Source: Bradyrhizobium erythrophlei (GTDB lineage: Bacteria; Pseudomonadota; Alphaproteobacteria; Rhizobiales; Xanthobacteraceae). From it: a DNA stretch of 64,000 bases. Position numbers and translations under genes: made by a program. The DNA lies in the NCBI GenBank assembly GCA_900129675.1, contig FSRD01000002.1, positions 434,001 to 498,000 of the forward strand, given 5' to 3'. Position 1 is the stretch's first letter. Each line of letters begins with the position of its first letter. Under the pieces are notes generated by a model. It did not search any database. It had not been told where the DNA came from and saw only the letters and a list, made by a program, of their open reading frames with translations. Of this stretch, positions 1 to 9,193 are shown in pieces.

Positions 1-670
1 CGCCGTTGGTGCGGTCTGGTCGAATGGGTCTGCCATTACCCGTGCTGATCCGTTACGTCGGTCCGAGTTGGCTCTGGCTCGCGGGTGTCCATTTCCGACG
101 GTGCAAGTCGCACCTTCTCAAGCCCGTCAGATCGGTTCCGATAGTCGATGACGATGTCGGGCCCTGCAGCGAATTGTGGCCAACGCCAAGCCGCAGGTTG
201 ACAATAAGGCGCAGTACTAACGCGAGAAGTGCAAACCCCGCCGGCTGAGTGAGGGTACGTAGGCCGAAAGCAGGTTTGCATGCTGCACCGACGGCGTAGT
301 CGATCGCGGAACCGGCGATCGCAGGACAAATTTGTTTTGCGTGGGCGCGCCGTGGCCGTGCGCTTCACCTCCTTGAAGAACCAGATCGCGCGTGTGTGGC
401 AGATGTCAGGGCCAAAGCAACCGGCCCTAATCATCCGAAGCGAAGGTGTCTTCATCATGCGTCTCCGTTAGGCAAGGGAGGCCGCCCGCGAGCGAACTAA
501 CTGACTTTGCCGATGTTCGAATTAGCGATCGACATGTTGGAGATATTCAGATGATGATCTGCCTTAGAACAAGCTCGCGCAGAGCGCTTGTTGAAATGTG
601 CTCGAACTATCCCGAGTCCTGCTATCGCGACGCGTGTCGTCAGATATGAACCTGTCAGCAGACAAATTTC
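1..670. other. no recognisable gene
   Basis: I see only short frames of low plausibility on both strands and no family signature. Nothing here reads as an RNA gene. The right-hand part is less GC-rich than the metabolic genes further on, which fits accessory or decayed DNA. Confidence 0.4.
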
Positions 671-823
671 AGCATGATTGGACTCTATCGAGCAGCTTCG
701 TTCAATCCCGGCCAATACTGAGAAAGCATATTGAATGCACGCGCCGACGAGCTTTTCGAACCGAACACGACAGCTCTCATTTTGGGAACTCGGAGCTGCG
801 AGATGAACATTAAATCCATTGCT
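671..823 (+). repeat. diverged leader repeat, copy 1
   Basis: This segment aligns with 3498-3651. Both copies share the core GAACACGACAGCTCTCATTT, a GGAG-like ribosome site and the beginning of a tiny frame starting MN(I/V)KS(I/V)A. In this copy the frame opens at 803 and closes after 21 codons (stop ends at 868). The shared part includes non-coding leader, so it may be a duplicated leader or the end of a mobile element rather than a gene family. Confidence 0.5.
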
Positions 824-1162
824 GGCCAACTTGGGGAAGACGAGCGCGCTTTGCAGTATCGTCTCTGATTCCGCTGATCCGCCGGCTCATCGTTGGAGTG
901 TGTCTGACTTCGTCGCCCTCACACAGGCGCGTGTGATGATGCTTGCCCGTCTCCAAGGCTTGGTCGGATGCGAGATGGGATTGGAGCGCGTCTCATCAGT
1001 GGAGATCCTCACTTTGTTGGCGAGCAAGACCGCCTCGTTTTGCTTGCCTCGCACTACTCGTTGTCGACCGTCTGCCAATGGCGCGAGTTCGCGACGATCG
1101 GCGACTTGATTAGCTACGGCACCAGCATCCTTGATGCCTATCAAGATAAACGGAGAAACGAG

Positions 1163-1426
1163 ATGCGAAGAACGCCCATCGCCTTGATTGTGCTTGTCAG
1201 TTTAGTCAGCGTTTCAAACCTGGTGACTTCCGCAATGGCGGCTTCGTATCCGGTCTGTCTGGCCGACGGGTCCAACAATGCATTGCGCTGCAATTATGCG
1301 AGTTTCCAAGAATGCCGAGCGAGCGCGTCTGGTGGCTTGGGCTATTGCGTCGCGAATCCTGCGTCCGTCTTCGATGCGCATGCGAGCTCTCGCAGATCAG
1401 GTAAGCTCATCATCGATCTACGTTGA
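1163..1426 (+). CDS. DUF3551 family small secreted protein
   Basis: The product is 87 residues: a signal peptide ending near SAMAA, then the Cys-containing core YPVCLADGS...CNY..F.ECRASASGGLGYCVANP typical of DUF3551 proteins of Bradyrhizobiaceae. It is probably exported to the periplasm; its function is unknown. I chose the start at 1163 because GGAGA lies just upstream and the signal peptide begins there, although the frame opens at 968. A paralogue lies at 48257-48511 with almost the same ribosome-site context. Confidence 0.8.
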   Translation: MRRTPIALIVLVSLVSVSNLVTSAMAASYPVCLADGSNNALRCNYASFQECRASASGGLGYCVANPASVFDAHASSRRSGKLIIDLR

Positions 1427-1808
1427 TCCACCTGCGAGCGGCTGTCCCAGCAAGCAATTCTGCTGCACGCGGTTGTTCGCTTCGATCTTGCACTGGTGAA
1501 GGGCAACAGTGCAATGCGCGAATATTTGTGCTGCTTCGGACCGCCGCCGCTCGAATCGGCACGGGGTCCGGACGTCGATCGGCGCCCTAACACACCGATA
1601 TATTTCGCATCAGAGGGGTCAGGCTTCGGCCCTTATCCACATGTGAGTGGCTCGTGGTGAATTTCCACGGGCCGGCCCGGCGTTTTCGGCCGTCGTCGGG
1701 CTGGCGCGCGATGTTCGCGATGCCCCAATGAACAGACATTGTTGGCTTGAGCAGCTAGAAAGGCGCCGACAGCGCTCCGAGAGACTGAAGCTCTGTGGAG
1801 AGCGTTGA
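1427..1808. other. intergenic, no supported gene
   Basis: About 380 bases follow the DUF3551 gene before the convergent LysR gene. A plus-strand frame can be read across 1447-1660 without a good start or a recognised family. It may be a gene remnant, but I cannot name it. Confidence 0.35.
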
Positions 1809-2699
1809 TCAATCGGGTGCCCGAGCCCGCGCCAGAGCGACAAAGTTTCGGATCACTGCTGAACGATTGTCCTTGCGAACAGCGAGACTGATAGGCGCCC
1901 GGGGCGCCTCGCCCTTTATCGGAATGTAGACAATGCCGTCGGCACGGATCTGTTCGATCGAGTGCGGCACGATCGATACCCCGAACCCTGCCGCCACGAG
2001 ATACACGATCGAAGAAATCTGCGGGGCTTCTTGTCCCAGGATCGGGCTAAATCCCGCACGCTGGCAACTTGCGATGATGCTGTCGTGGAGACCGGGCCCG
2101 ATTGTCCGGGGGAAAAGTATAAACGTCTCATGCGCCAAACTGGCGAGCGATACGGAGCGCTCGCGGGCTTGCGGGTGGTTCAACGGCAGCACAATCCGCA
2201 TCGGCTCCTCGACGAGCGCATGAACGGTGAGTCCTTCGCCATCTCCGAGCGGCGGCCGCACGAAGGCCACGTCTACCGAACCGTTCCGCACAGCCTCGAC
2301 CAAGTGAGGAGTGTTGCTTTGCACTGGCGACAGCAGCACGTTCGGATAGCATTCCCGATAGGCTTGAATGAGACCCGGCACGCGCGGCTGAAAGTAGGTT
2401 GCGCCCGCGAATCCGACCCGGATGTGTCCGGTTTCGCCGCGTGCCCGATTTCGAACATTTGCCTTTGTCCGTTCCACTTGCTCCAGAATTTGTCGCGCCT
2501 CGTCGAGGAGCAGTGTCCCAGGTTCGGTAAGTTCGACATGGCGCGTCAGACGGCGGAATAGCGGTGTTCCCAATTCCTGCTCCAACTGCCGGATCTGCAG
2601 GCTCAGCGGCGGCTGCTTGATGCCGAGTCGCTCGGCGGCTCTCGTGAAGTGTCGCTCCTCGGCGACCGCAACGAAGTAGCGCAGGTGTCTCAGGTCCAT
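1809..2699 (-). CDS. LysR family transcriptional regulator
   Basis: The protein has about 296 residues, the usual LysR length. The N-terminal winged helix-turn-helix reads MDLRHLRYFVAVAEERHFTR..AERLGI.QPPLSLQIRQLE. It is followed by a substrate-binding periplasmic-type effector domain starting at HIRVGFAGA. The subfamily resembles CatM/BenM-type regulators of aromatic catabolism, but the effector is not identifiable. An ATG 12 codons upstream (2735) is an alternative start; neither has a strong ribosome site. It is divergent from the AraC-type gene at 2821, so the 120 bp between them probably holds both promoters. Confidence 0.85.
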   Translation of the reverse strand: MDLRHLRYFVAVAEERHFTRAAERLGIKQPPLSLQIRQLEQELGTPLFRRLTRHVELTEPGTLLLDEARQILEQVERTKANVRNRARGETGHIRVGFAGATYFQPRVPGLIQAYRECYPNVLLSPVQSNTPHLVEAVRNGSVDVAFVRPPLGDGEGLTVHALVEEPMRIVLPLNHPQARERSVSLASLAHETFILFPRTIGPGLHDSIIASCQRAGFSPILGQEAPQISSIVYLVAAGFGVSIVPHSIEQIRADGIVYIPIKGEAPRAPISLAVRKDNRSAVIRNFVALARARAPD

Positions 2700-2820
2700 G
2701 CGTGCAATACCGAAAATGTATTGATCCCGCTCCATCCATATATTGGACAGTTAGGTTAGGCAATCCCAAGTTCTGGCTTGCAGGACGACACTCGAGTCGT
2801 CGACACGATGGAGCAGGATC

Positions 2821-3375
2821 ATGACGACGGCTGCGGACCAGTTCGACGATACTCCGTCGCCAACCGACCGGCAGCAGTTCGTCCATCTGGTGAACAACGT
2901 GTTCGAGCTTGTTGAGACAGCAAGGCGTGAGCTCGAGCGCGACCACGAGGCGGCGAAGGCGTCGCTGGCTACGGCGTCGTCTATCCTGCAATCGGAAATC
3001 GAGCGCCGTTCGTGCGCTAAGGGCGCCAGACCCGGCGCATTAGCGGCCTGGCAGATAATGCGCGTGTGCGCTTTCATCGATGAGAACCTGCACCGCACCA
3101 TCCGCGTCGAGGACCTCGGCGCCGTCGCGCAGCGAAGCGCAGCGCATTTCTCGCGGTCTTTCAAGCAAGTCTTCGGAGAACCACCGCACGCTTACGTGGT
3201 GGGGAGACGGCTGGAGAGGGCGTGTCATCTGATGATTACCAGCTCGGCATCGCTGCGCGAAATAGCCCGGAGCGTCGGCTTTTCCGATGACGCACATCTC
3301 TCCAGGCTCTTCAGGCAGGCGTTTGGTCAAAGTCCATCCAGTTGGAGGCGCGACCTTGAGAGCCGGCGCGGATGA
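2821..3375 (+). CDS. AraC family transcriptional regulator
   Basis: The 184-residue product carries a C-terminal AraC/XylS double helix-turn-helix at roughly residues 78-180 (IDENLHRTIRVEDLGAVAQR, then LREIARSVGFSDDAHLSRLF). The N-terminal 75 residues look helical and do not resemble a sugar-binding cupin. GGAG precedes the ATG. It is divergent from a LysR gene. Target genes are unknown; the nearest downstream genes are sdhE-sdhCDAB, but a 390 bp gap separates them. Confidence 0.85.
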   Translation: MTTAADQFDDTPSPTDRQQFVHLVNNVFELVETARRELERDHEAAKASLATASSILQSEIERRSCAKGARPGALAAWQIMRVCAFIDENLHRTIRVEDLGAVAQRSAAHFSRSFKQVFGEPPHAYVVGRRLERACHLMITSSASLREIARSVGFSDDAHLSRLFRQAFGQSPSSWRRDLESRRG

Positions 3376-3497
3376 GGACCATTCAATAATGGGCGGTCAA
3401 GCGTGTCGCGCGTCGGACTCATGGATACGCGAAGCGTCCGCTTCCAAGCAAACGTAAATGACCCTGTCGTTATTCGAATTGTTGCCTGAACGTTTTG

Positions 3498-3651
3498 AGC
3501 ATGATTCGGCCCGGTCGAGCAGCCGCGTTCAATCATGGTTCGCCGCGAAATGCATATTGGATGCACGCATCGACAAGCTGTTCGAACTGAACACGACAGC
3601 TCTCATTTTGAAGGAATTTGGAGCAGCGAGATGAACGTCAAATCCGTTGCC
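3498..3651 (+). repeat. diverged leader repeat, copy 2
   Basis: Second copy of the segment at 671-823. The most conserved part is the 50 bp before and through the ATG at 3631. It ends about 120 bp upstream of the sdhE start. Confidence 0.5.
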
Positions 3652-3744
3652 CTGGTCGTGGTCGAATCGCGGCTGATCATGACCGATCTGAACGACAACA
3701 GGATGCCAGCGGCAGAGCTGATGCATCTTCAGACGCAGCACTGA
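3631..3744 (+). CDS. possible 37-residue peptide
   Basis: A short frame with GGAG nine bases upstream of ATG encodes MNVKSVALVVVESRLIMTDL and 17 further residues. The beginning matches the tiny frame of the other leader-repeat copy, but the two diverge after the first seven residues. That leaves it open whether this is a coding gene or a fortuitous frame inside a repeat. Confidence 0.2.
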   Translation: MNVKSVALVVVESRLIMTDLNDNRMPAAELMHLQTQH

Positions 3745-3768
3745 GGGGCGTCGCAGCAGCGGTTCTCA

Positions 3769-4113
3769 ATGACATCGAGAATAGAGATGAGAAACATCCC
3801 TTCCCAAGCCGCAGATCACGAACATCCGGATGTCCGCCACAGGCGTCTCTTGTTTCGGTGCTGGCATCGCGGGACGCAGGAGGGCGACTTCATCCTCGGC
3901 TCGTTCGCCGAGGACTCCGTCAAGACCTTGGACAGCGACCAGATCGGGCGGTTCGAGGCGCTGCTCGATTGCACGGACCCCGATCTGTTTGACTGGATCT
4001 TCGGCGTCAGTGATCCGCCGCCAGAACATGATCACGACGTGATGGAGCTGCTGCGCAGTTTCTGCAACGAGCGACATCGTGCACCGCGGCAAATTGGTCA
4101 GCATCGAATTTGA
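3769..4113 (+). CDS. sdhE: succinate dehydrogenase assembly factor 2 (FAD assembly factor)
   Basis: The 114-residue product belongs to the SdhE/Sdh5/YgfY family, which promotes covalent FAD attachment to SdhA. The signature RGxxE occurs as R34-G-T-Q-E38 inside RRLLFRCWHRGTQEGDFILG, followed by the conserved LL....DPDLFDWI segment. A second ATG at 3787 is an equally possible start. It lies 19 bp ahead of sdhC, so it probably heads the sdh operon. That fits supply of the maturation factor with its client. Confidence 0.85.
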   Translation: MTSRIEMRNIPSQAADHEHPDVRHRRLLFRCWHRGTQEGDFILGSFAEDSVKTLDSDQIGRFEALLDCTDPDLFDWIFGVSDPPPEHDHDVMELLRSFCNERHRAPRQIGQHRI

Positions 4114-4132
4114 AAATCGACCGGAGCACCCA

Positions 4133-4513
4133 ATGGAACGTCCGCTATCACCCTTCATGTTTCCGATCTGGTATCGCTTCCAGATCACTTCGGCGCTGTC
4201 TATCCTCCACAGGCTCACAGGCATTGCGTTGGCAGTGGGCTCAATCCTGCTCGTCTGGTGGCTGATAAGCGTCGCGGCCGGCGGAGAACTGTTCGCAGCC
4301 ACCCACGCGTTTCTCGCCTCTCCGATCGGCATAGTGCTGTTGTTCGGCTGGTCGATCGCGTTCTTCTACCACTTGTGCAATGGCGTCCGTCACCTGGCTT
4401 GGGACGCCGGCTACGGCTTTGAAATCAAGAGCGCTTCACGGAGCGGCTACGCGGTTCTCGCCGCGACCGTACTGCTGACCGCCATTACCTGGCTCTATGT
4501 GTTTCTGGTCTAG
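4133..4513 (+). CDS. sdhC: succinate dehydrogenase cytochrome b556 subunit
   Basis: Membrane anchor of complex II, 126 residues with three hydrophobic helices. The family signature SILHRLTG (residues 23-30) and the haem-ligand region FFYHLCNGVRHLAWD (candidate ligand His80) are present. I chose the ATG at 4133 because GGAG lies eight bases upstream; the frame could start at 4079 but that would overlap sdhE. It is followed by sdhD after 9 bp. Confidence 0.93.
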   Translation: MERPLSPFMFPIWYRFQITSALSILHRLTGIALAVGSILLVWWLISVAAGGELFAATHAFLASPIGIVLLFGWSIAFFYHLCNGVRHLAWDAGYGFEIKSASRSGYAVLAATVLLTAITWLYVFLV

Positions 4514-4522
4514 GAGACTACG

Positions 4523-4939
4523 ATGACAAAGGCGACCTCTCTATCGGATGCGACGGCACTACGCGACGAAGTGGTCCCCAGGCGCGTCCGCCAATTCGGC
4601 AGCGCACGCGATGGACTGCGCGAATGGCGATTGCAGCGCCTGACGGCGATCGCGCTCATCCCGCTGGGCCTCTATTTCGCAGCGTCGATCCTGTCGCTTG
4701 CGACCTCAGACCGAAAAACGGCAGCGGACTGGCTTTCGTCACCTGTACCGGCCTTGCTCGTAATCCTCGTCGTTCTTGCGGGGATCACGCATGCGCTGAT
4801 CGGCGTTCGCTCGGTCGTCCTTGATTACGTGCACACGCGCGTCCGGCTCCTGGCAGCCGAGCTTCTCTTTCGGGCAGCAGCGGTGATCCTCGCCAGCGCA
4901 GGCGCACTCGCTGTGCTCAAGCTCTTTCTCGGTCGCTAA
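4523..4939 (+). CDS. sdhD: succinate dehydrogenase hydrophobic membrane anchor
   Basis: The 138-residue subunit has three membrane helices. Its THALIGVRSVVLDYVH segment contains the second haem-ligand candidate His90 and the quinone-site D-Y pair at 101-102. Together with SdhC it anchors SdhAB to the inner membrane and binds ubiquinone. The start has a good site (AGGAG). Ten bases separate it from sdhA, consistent with one transcript. Confidence 0.92.
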   Translation: MTKATSLSDATALRDEVVPRRVRQFGSARDGLREWRLQRLTAIALIPLGLYFAASILSLATSDRKTAADWLSSPVPALLVILVVLAGITHALIGVRSVVLDYVHTRVRLLAAELLFRAAAVILASAGALAVLKLFLGR

Positions 4940-4949
4940 GGAGATCAGA

Positions 4950-6743
4950 ATGCCCAATGCTTACGAAATCGTTGACCACTCTTTCGATGTGATCGTCCTC
5001 GGCGCCGGTGGCGCCGGACTCCGGGCGACGCTCGGGATGGTCGCGGCCGGCTTGAACACGGCATGCATCACCAAGGTATTTCCCACGCGCAGCCATACCG
5101 TCGCCGCACAGGGGGGCATCAGCGCCGCCCTGGGAAATATCGAAAATGACGAATGGCGCTGGCACATGTTCGACACGGTGAGAGGCTCTGACTGGCTCGG
5201 CGACCAGGACGCGATCGCATACATGTGTCGCGAAGCGGTGGATGCGGTCATCGAACTCGAGCATCTGGGCGTTCCGTTCAGCCGAACCGAGGCCGGCAAG
5301 ATCTACCAGCGGCGGTTCGGCGGGCACACAACGGAGTATGCCAAGGGTGACATGGCGTATCGGGCCTGCGCCGCGGCCGATCGCACCGGTCACGCTATCC
5401 TGCACACGCTCTATCAGCAGTGCCTGAAGCACAAGGCCCGCTTCTTCATTGAGTATTTTGCACTTGACTTGCTGATGGACGACGACGGTGTCTGCCGGGG
5501 CTTGCTCGCCTGGTGCCTCGAAGACGGATCGATACATCGCTTTCGCGCCAACATGACCGTCATTGCGACGGGCGGGTGCGGCCGGGTCTACCAGTCCTGT
5601 ACCTCGGCGCACACCTGCACCGGTGACGGCAGCGCGATGGTGTTGCGTGCCGGCCTGCCGCTGCAAGACATGGAGTTCATTCAATTTCATCCCACCGGCG
5701 TCTACGGTGCTGGCGTCTTGATTACCGAGGGTGCGCGCGGCGAGGGCGGCTATCTGACCAACAGCGAAGGCGAGCGGTTCATGCCCAAATATGCGCCGCG
5801 AGAGAAGGATTTGTCATCGCGCGACGTCGTCAGCAGGGCTGAAGCGGTGGAGATCCGGGAGGGGCGCGGGGTCGGCGAGAAAAAGGATCACATTCACCTT
5901 CACCTCGAGCATCTGCCCGCGGATGTGCTCGATGCGCGTCTGCCCGGCATTGTCCAGTCAGCGCGTACCTTCGCCGGCGTCGACGCCCACAAGGAGCCAA
6001 TTCCGGTGATTCCGACCGTGCATTATGTCATGGGCGGCATTCCGACGAACATCAAGGCCGAAGTCGTTAATCCGACGAAGAACGACACCGAAACAGTCGT
6101 GCCGGGATTGATGGCGATCGGTGAAGCAGCATGTGTTTCGGTGCATGGTGCCAATCGGCTCGGCACCAACAGCTTGCTCGATCTCATCGTCTTCGGACGG
6201 GCGGCAGCGCTGCGCGCGGCCGAGCTCATCAAACCTGGAACTCGCGCGCGGGAAGTGAATGGCCACTCGCAGGAGGTTGCTCTCTCCCGCTTCGACCGGA
6301 CCCGCCACAGCAAGGGCGGCAACAAGGCGGGCGAGATTCGTCCGCTGATGCAGGAAGCGATGCAATCGGGCTTCGGCGTGTTCCGTCGCGACGATACCTT
6401 GCAGCAGGGAATGAAGAGTCTGACGGACCTGCGCGATCCCCTGGAGCGCGTTACGGTCGACGAACCCTCGCTGAAGTGGAACGTCGCGCTGGTCTCGGCG
6501 CTCGAACTCGCCAACCTGGCGGAGCAGGCGGTCGTGATTGCTCATTCCGCCGTTGCCCGCACGGAATCGCGAGGCGCGCATGCACGAGATGACTTTCAGC
6601 AGCGCGATGACAAGAATTGGCTCAAGCACACCGTTGCCTGGAAGGACGCTAATTGGAAGGTCACCTTCGATTATCGCCCGGTGCGTCTGAACACGCTCTC
6701 CAATGAAGTGGAAAGCTTTCCGCCGGCAGAGCGCACTCACTAA
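4950..6743 (+). CDS. sdhA: succinate dehydrogenase flavoprotein subunit
   Basis: The 597-residue catalytic subunit oxidises succinate to fumarate. It has the dinucleotide fold GAGGAG at 18-23, the FAD-linking His49 in RSHTVAAQGGISAALGN, the active-site stretches HPTGVYGAGVLITEGARGEG and SRDVVSRA, and PTVHYVMGGIPTN. Length and motifs are canonical, with no sign of damage. It starts after AAGGAG and is followed by sdhB after 54 bp. Confidence 0.97.
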   Translation: MPNAYEIVDHSFDVIVLGAGGAGLRATLGMVAAGLNTACITKVFPTRSHTVAAQGGISAALGNIENDEWRWHMFDTVRGSDWLGDQDAIAYMCREAVDAVIELEHLGVPFSRTEAGKIYQRRFGGHTTEYAKGDMAYRACAAADRTGHAILHTLYQQCLKHKARFFIEYFALDLLMDDDGVCRGLLAWCLEDGSIHRFRANMTVIATGGCGRVYQSCTSAHTCTGDGSAMVLRAGLPLQDMEFIQFHPTGVYGAGVLITEGARGEGGYLTNSEGERFMPKYAPREKDLSSRDVVSRAEAVEIREGRGVGEKKDHIHLHLEHLPADVLDARLPGIVQSARTFAGVDAHKEPIPVIPTVHYVMGGIPTNIKAEVVNPTKNDTETVVPGLMAIGEAACVSVHGANRLGTNSLLDLIVFGRAAALRAAELIKPGTRAREVNGHSQEVALSRFDRTRHSKGGNKAGEIRPLMQEAMQSGFGVFRRDDTLQQGMKSLTDLRDPLERVTVDEPSLKWNVALVSALELANLAEQAVVIAHSAVARTESRGAHARDDFQQRDDKNWLKHTVAWKDANWKVTFDYRPVRLNTLSNEVESFPPAERTH

Positions 6744-6797
6744 CACGTCGGGTACGTCGATAGCAGCGATGCGCCATCAAGCCAGGAGAGTCCGAAA

Positions 6798-7577
6798 ATG
6801 TCCGAATTTACGCTTCCAGCGAATTCCAAAGTCGGCAAAGGCAAACACTGGCCGGCACCGAAAGATGGTGTGCACGTCAAGGGCTTCCGGATCTATCGCT
6901 GGGATCCGGACAAGAACGCCAACCCGACGATCGATGAATTCGAAATCGATCTCGATCATTGCGGGCCGATGGTTCTCGATGCGCTCGTCAAGATCAATGA
7001 CCAGATCGATCCGACGCTGTCGTTCCGGCGCTCCTGCCGTGAGGGCGTATGCGGTTCTTGCGCGATGAACATCGACGGACACAACACGCTGGCCTGTCTG
7101 ACGCCCATCAACAGCCTGAAGGCGGGTGCGCGCCGAATTACGCCGCTGCCGCATTTACCGGTCTTGAGAGATCTCATTCCTGACCTGACCGGATTGTACG
7201 CGCAGTACGCGTTGATCGAGCCATGGCTGCAGTCAGATCAGCCGCCACCGGACCGTGAGCGCCGGCAATCTCCGGAGGATCGCGCCAAGCTGGATGGTCT
7301 GTGGGAGTGTATCCTTTGCTTCTGCTGCTCCACATCATGCCCGAGCTACTGGTGGAACCAGGACAAGTATCTTGGTCCATCCATCCTTCTCCAGTCCTAT
7401 CGCTGGCTCGCTGACAGTCGCGATCAGGCCACCGGCGAGCGACTTGACCGCCTTGAGGATCCGTTCCGCCTTTATCGCTGCCATACGATCATGAACTGCA
7501 CGAAGACGTGCCCGAAAGGGCTGAACCCCGCGCGCGCGATCGCCAACACCAAACACATGATGTCCGAGCGCGGTTGA
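6798..7577 (+). CDS. sdhB: succinate dehydrogenase iron-sulfur subunit
   Basis: The 259-residue protein carries all three Fe-S clusters. The [2Fe-2S] ligands are C80, C85, C88 and C100. The ferredoxin-like clusters use C171, C174, C177, C181 and C228, C234, C238. It passes electrons from SdhA to quinone. The ribosome site AGGAGAG precedes the start; fumC follows 24 bp downstream. Confidence 0.97.
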   Translation: MSEFTLPANSKVGKGKHWPAPKDGVHVKGFRIYRWDPDKNANPTIDEFEIDLDHCGPMVLDALVKINDQIDPTLSFRRSCREGVCGSCAMNIDGHNTLACLTPINSLKAGARRITPLPHLPVLRDLIPDLTGLYAQYALIEPWLQSDQPPPDRERRQSPEDRAKLDGLWECILCFCCSTSCPSYWWNQDKYLGPSILLQSYRWLADSRDQATGERLDRLEDPFRLYRCHTIMNCTKTCPKGLNPARAIANTKHMMSERG

Positions 7578-7601
7578 TGTCACGGAGCAGTTGAGAGCAC
7601 C

Positions 7602-9065
7602 ATGTCGGATTTTCGAACGGAAGCCGATGGGTTGGGCCAGGTTGATGTGCCGGCCGACAAACTTTGGGGGGCGCAGACTCAGCGTTCCCTGCAGCATTTC
7701 AGCATCGGCCGTGACCTGATCCCCCGCGAAATGATCACTGCCTATGCGATCATAAAACGCGCCGCCGCGGCCGCAAACCACAGAGGTGGCCGGCTGCCGG
7801 ATCAGGTCCACGCCCTGATCACACATGTCTGTGAGGAGATTCTTGCTGGCGGCCATCAGGACATGTTCCCGCTTCATGTGTGGATGACCGGGAGCGGCAC
7901 CCAGTTCAACATGAACGTCAACGAGGTGGTTTCGAACCGCGGCTGCCAGCTCGCAGGCACACCGCTCGGCAGCAAGCATCCGGTTCATCCCAACGACCAC
8001 GTCAATATGTCGCAGTCGTCGAACGACTCCTTTCCATCGGCGATGCATATTGCGGCCGCCGTCAATGTCAGTGAACGCTTGATCCCTGCTGTCGCCGCGC
8101 TACGCGATGCGATCGCGGTCAAAGCGGTCGAATGGGACGACATCGTGAAGATCGGCCGTACGCACATGCAGGATGCGACGCCGCTCACGCTTGGCCAGGA
8201 ATGGTCGGGTTATGCCGCGATGCTGACGGACGATCTGGAGCGGATCGAATTGGCGTTGCCGGGTATCTACCGGCTTGCGCTCGGCGGTACGGCGGTCGGT
8301 ACCGGGATCAACGCCGCACCCGGCTTCGCCGAGGCGGTCGCCGCAGAGATCGCCGCACTGACGAAACTGCCATTTGTAAGCGCACCGAACAAGTTCGCCG
8401 TTCAGGGCGCGCATGACGCGCTGGTGCAACTGTCGGGGACGCTGCGCACCCTGGCGGTCTCGCTCTACAAGATCGGCAACGATATCCGCTTGCTCTCATG
8501 CGGCCCGCGCGCCGGTTTCGCCGAGTTGCTGATTCCCGAGAACGAACCCGGTTCGTCGATCATGCCGGGCAAGGTGAACCCGACGCAGGCCGAAGCACTG
8601 ACGATGATCGCCGTGCAAATCATGGCGAACGATGTAGCGGTCGGCTTTGGCGGCGCGGGAGGCTATCTCGAGATGAACGTCTATAAGCCCGTGATGATCG
8701 CCAACATCGCCGATTCGATTACGCTGCTCAGTGACGGATGCACGAACTTCCGAAAATTTCTCGTCGACGGCACGCAGCCGAACCGCAAGAAGATTGCCGA
8801 ATACGTCCGCCACTCACTGATGCTGGTTACGGCACTCGCTCCGGTGATCGGCTACGACAAGGCTTCGGCAATCGCCCATTTCGCAGCGGGGAATGATCTC
8901 ACCCTGAAGGAGGCTGCACTAAAGCTCGGCCATGTCGACGAGGCGACATTCGACCGCGTGGTCGATCCAGCAAAGATGGTCAGACCCTACGTGGCGAATA
9001 AAGCCGATCATAGCGTTCAGGCTGCAGGCACTGCCGGAGTCGCCCGAATCGAGCAAACACGATGA
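7602..9065 (+). CDS. fumC: class II fumarate hydratase
   Basis: The 487-residue enzyme hydrates fumarate to L-malate and is iron-independent. The fumarase/aspartase signature GSSIMPGKVNP is present with the catalytic serine loop S318-S319, and the conserved TGSGTQFNMNVNEV and GRTHMQDATPL segments are intact. It extends the sdh operon logically to malate. Its last codons (EQTR stop) overlap an ATG by ATGA; the same arrangement and tail recur at the cobT/malic-enzyme junction. Confidence 0.96.
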   Translation: MSDFRTEADGLGQVDVPADKLWGAQTQRSLQHFSIGRDLIPREMITAYAIIKRAAAAANHRGGRLPDQVHALITHVCEEILAGGHQDMFPLHVWMTGSGTQFNMNVNEVVSNRGCQLAGTPLGSKHPVHPNDHVNMSQSSNDSFPSAMHIAAAVNVSERLIPAVAALRDAIAVKAVEWDDIVKIGRTHMQDATPLTLGQEWSGYAAMLTDDLERIELALPGIYRLALGGTAVGTGINAAPGFAEAVAAEIAALTKLPFVSAPNKFAVQGAHDALVQLSGTLRTLAVSLYKIGNDIRLLSCGPRAGFAELLIPENEPGSSIMPGKVNPTQAEALTMIAVQIMANDVAVGFGGAGGYLEMNVYKPVMIANIADSITLLSDGCTNFRKFLVDGTQPNRKKIAEYVRHSLMLVTALAPVIGYDKASAIAHFAAGNDLTLKEAALKLGHVDEATFDRVVDPAKMVRPYVANKADHSVQAAGTAGVARIEQTR

Positions 9066-9153
9066 ATACATCAACCAAAATGACTGCGAAGCAGCTTACC
9101 GGTTGCGATCGGTTGCACAACGCGCGCCTCCACAAAGGTACCGCGTTCACGGA
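9051..9153 (+). repeat. direct repeat, copy 1 (fumC tail plus malic-enzyme start)
   Basis: This 103 bp segment aligns without gaps to 10220-10322, with 12 differences (about 88% identical). It contains the last codons of fumC (EQTR stop) and the first ~30 codons of a malic-enzyme-like frame. Confidence 0.9.
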
Positions 9154-9190
9154 AGCAGCGCGAAGTGCTTCCGGCAGGCGAAGGACATGA
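9062..9190 (+). pseudogene. malic enzyme N-terminal fragment
   Basis: A 42-codon frame opens on the ATGA overlap with fumC. Its first ~31 residues match the malic enzyme starting at 10231 (MTAKQLTG.DRLHN.RL.KG). After that the sequence diverges and stops. It is a relic of a duplicated malic-enzyme 5' end, left between fumC and cobT. It may be translated because it keeps the coupled start, but there is no catalytic part. Confidence 0.8.
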
Positions 9191-9193
9191 CCG

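Noticed and set aside
6..458. Overlapping short frames at the left edge
   Set aside because: No start signals, no family match and conflicting strands. They cannot be supported.
4917..5690. 257-residue minus-strand frame across sdhA
   Set aside because: Antisense shadow of a clearly coding sdhA.
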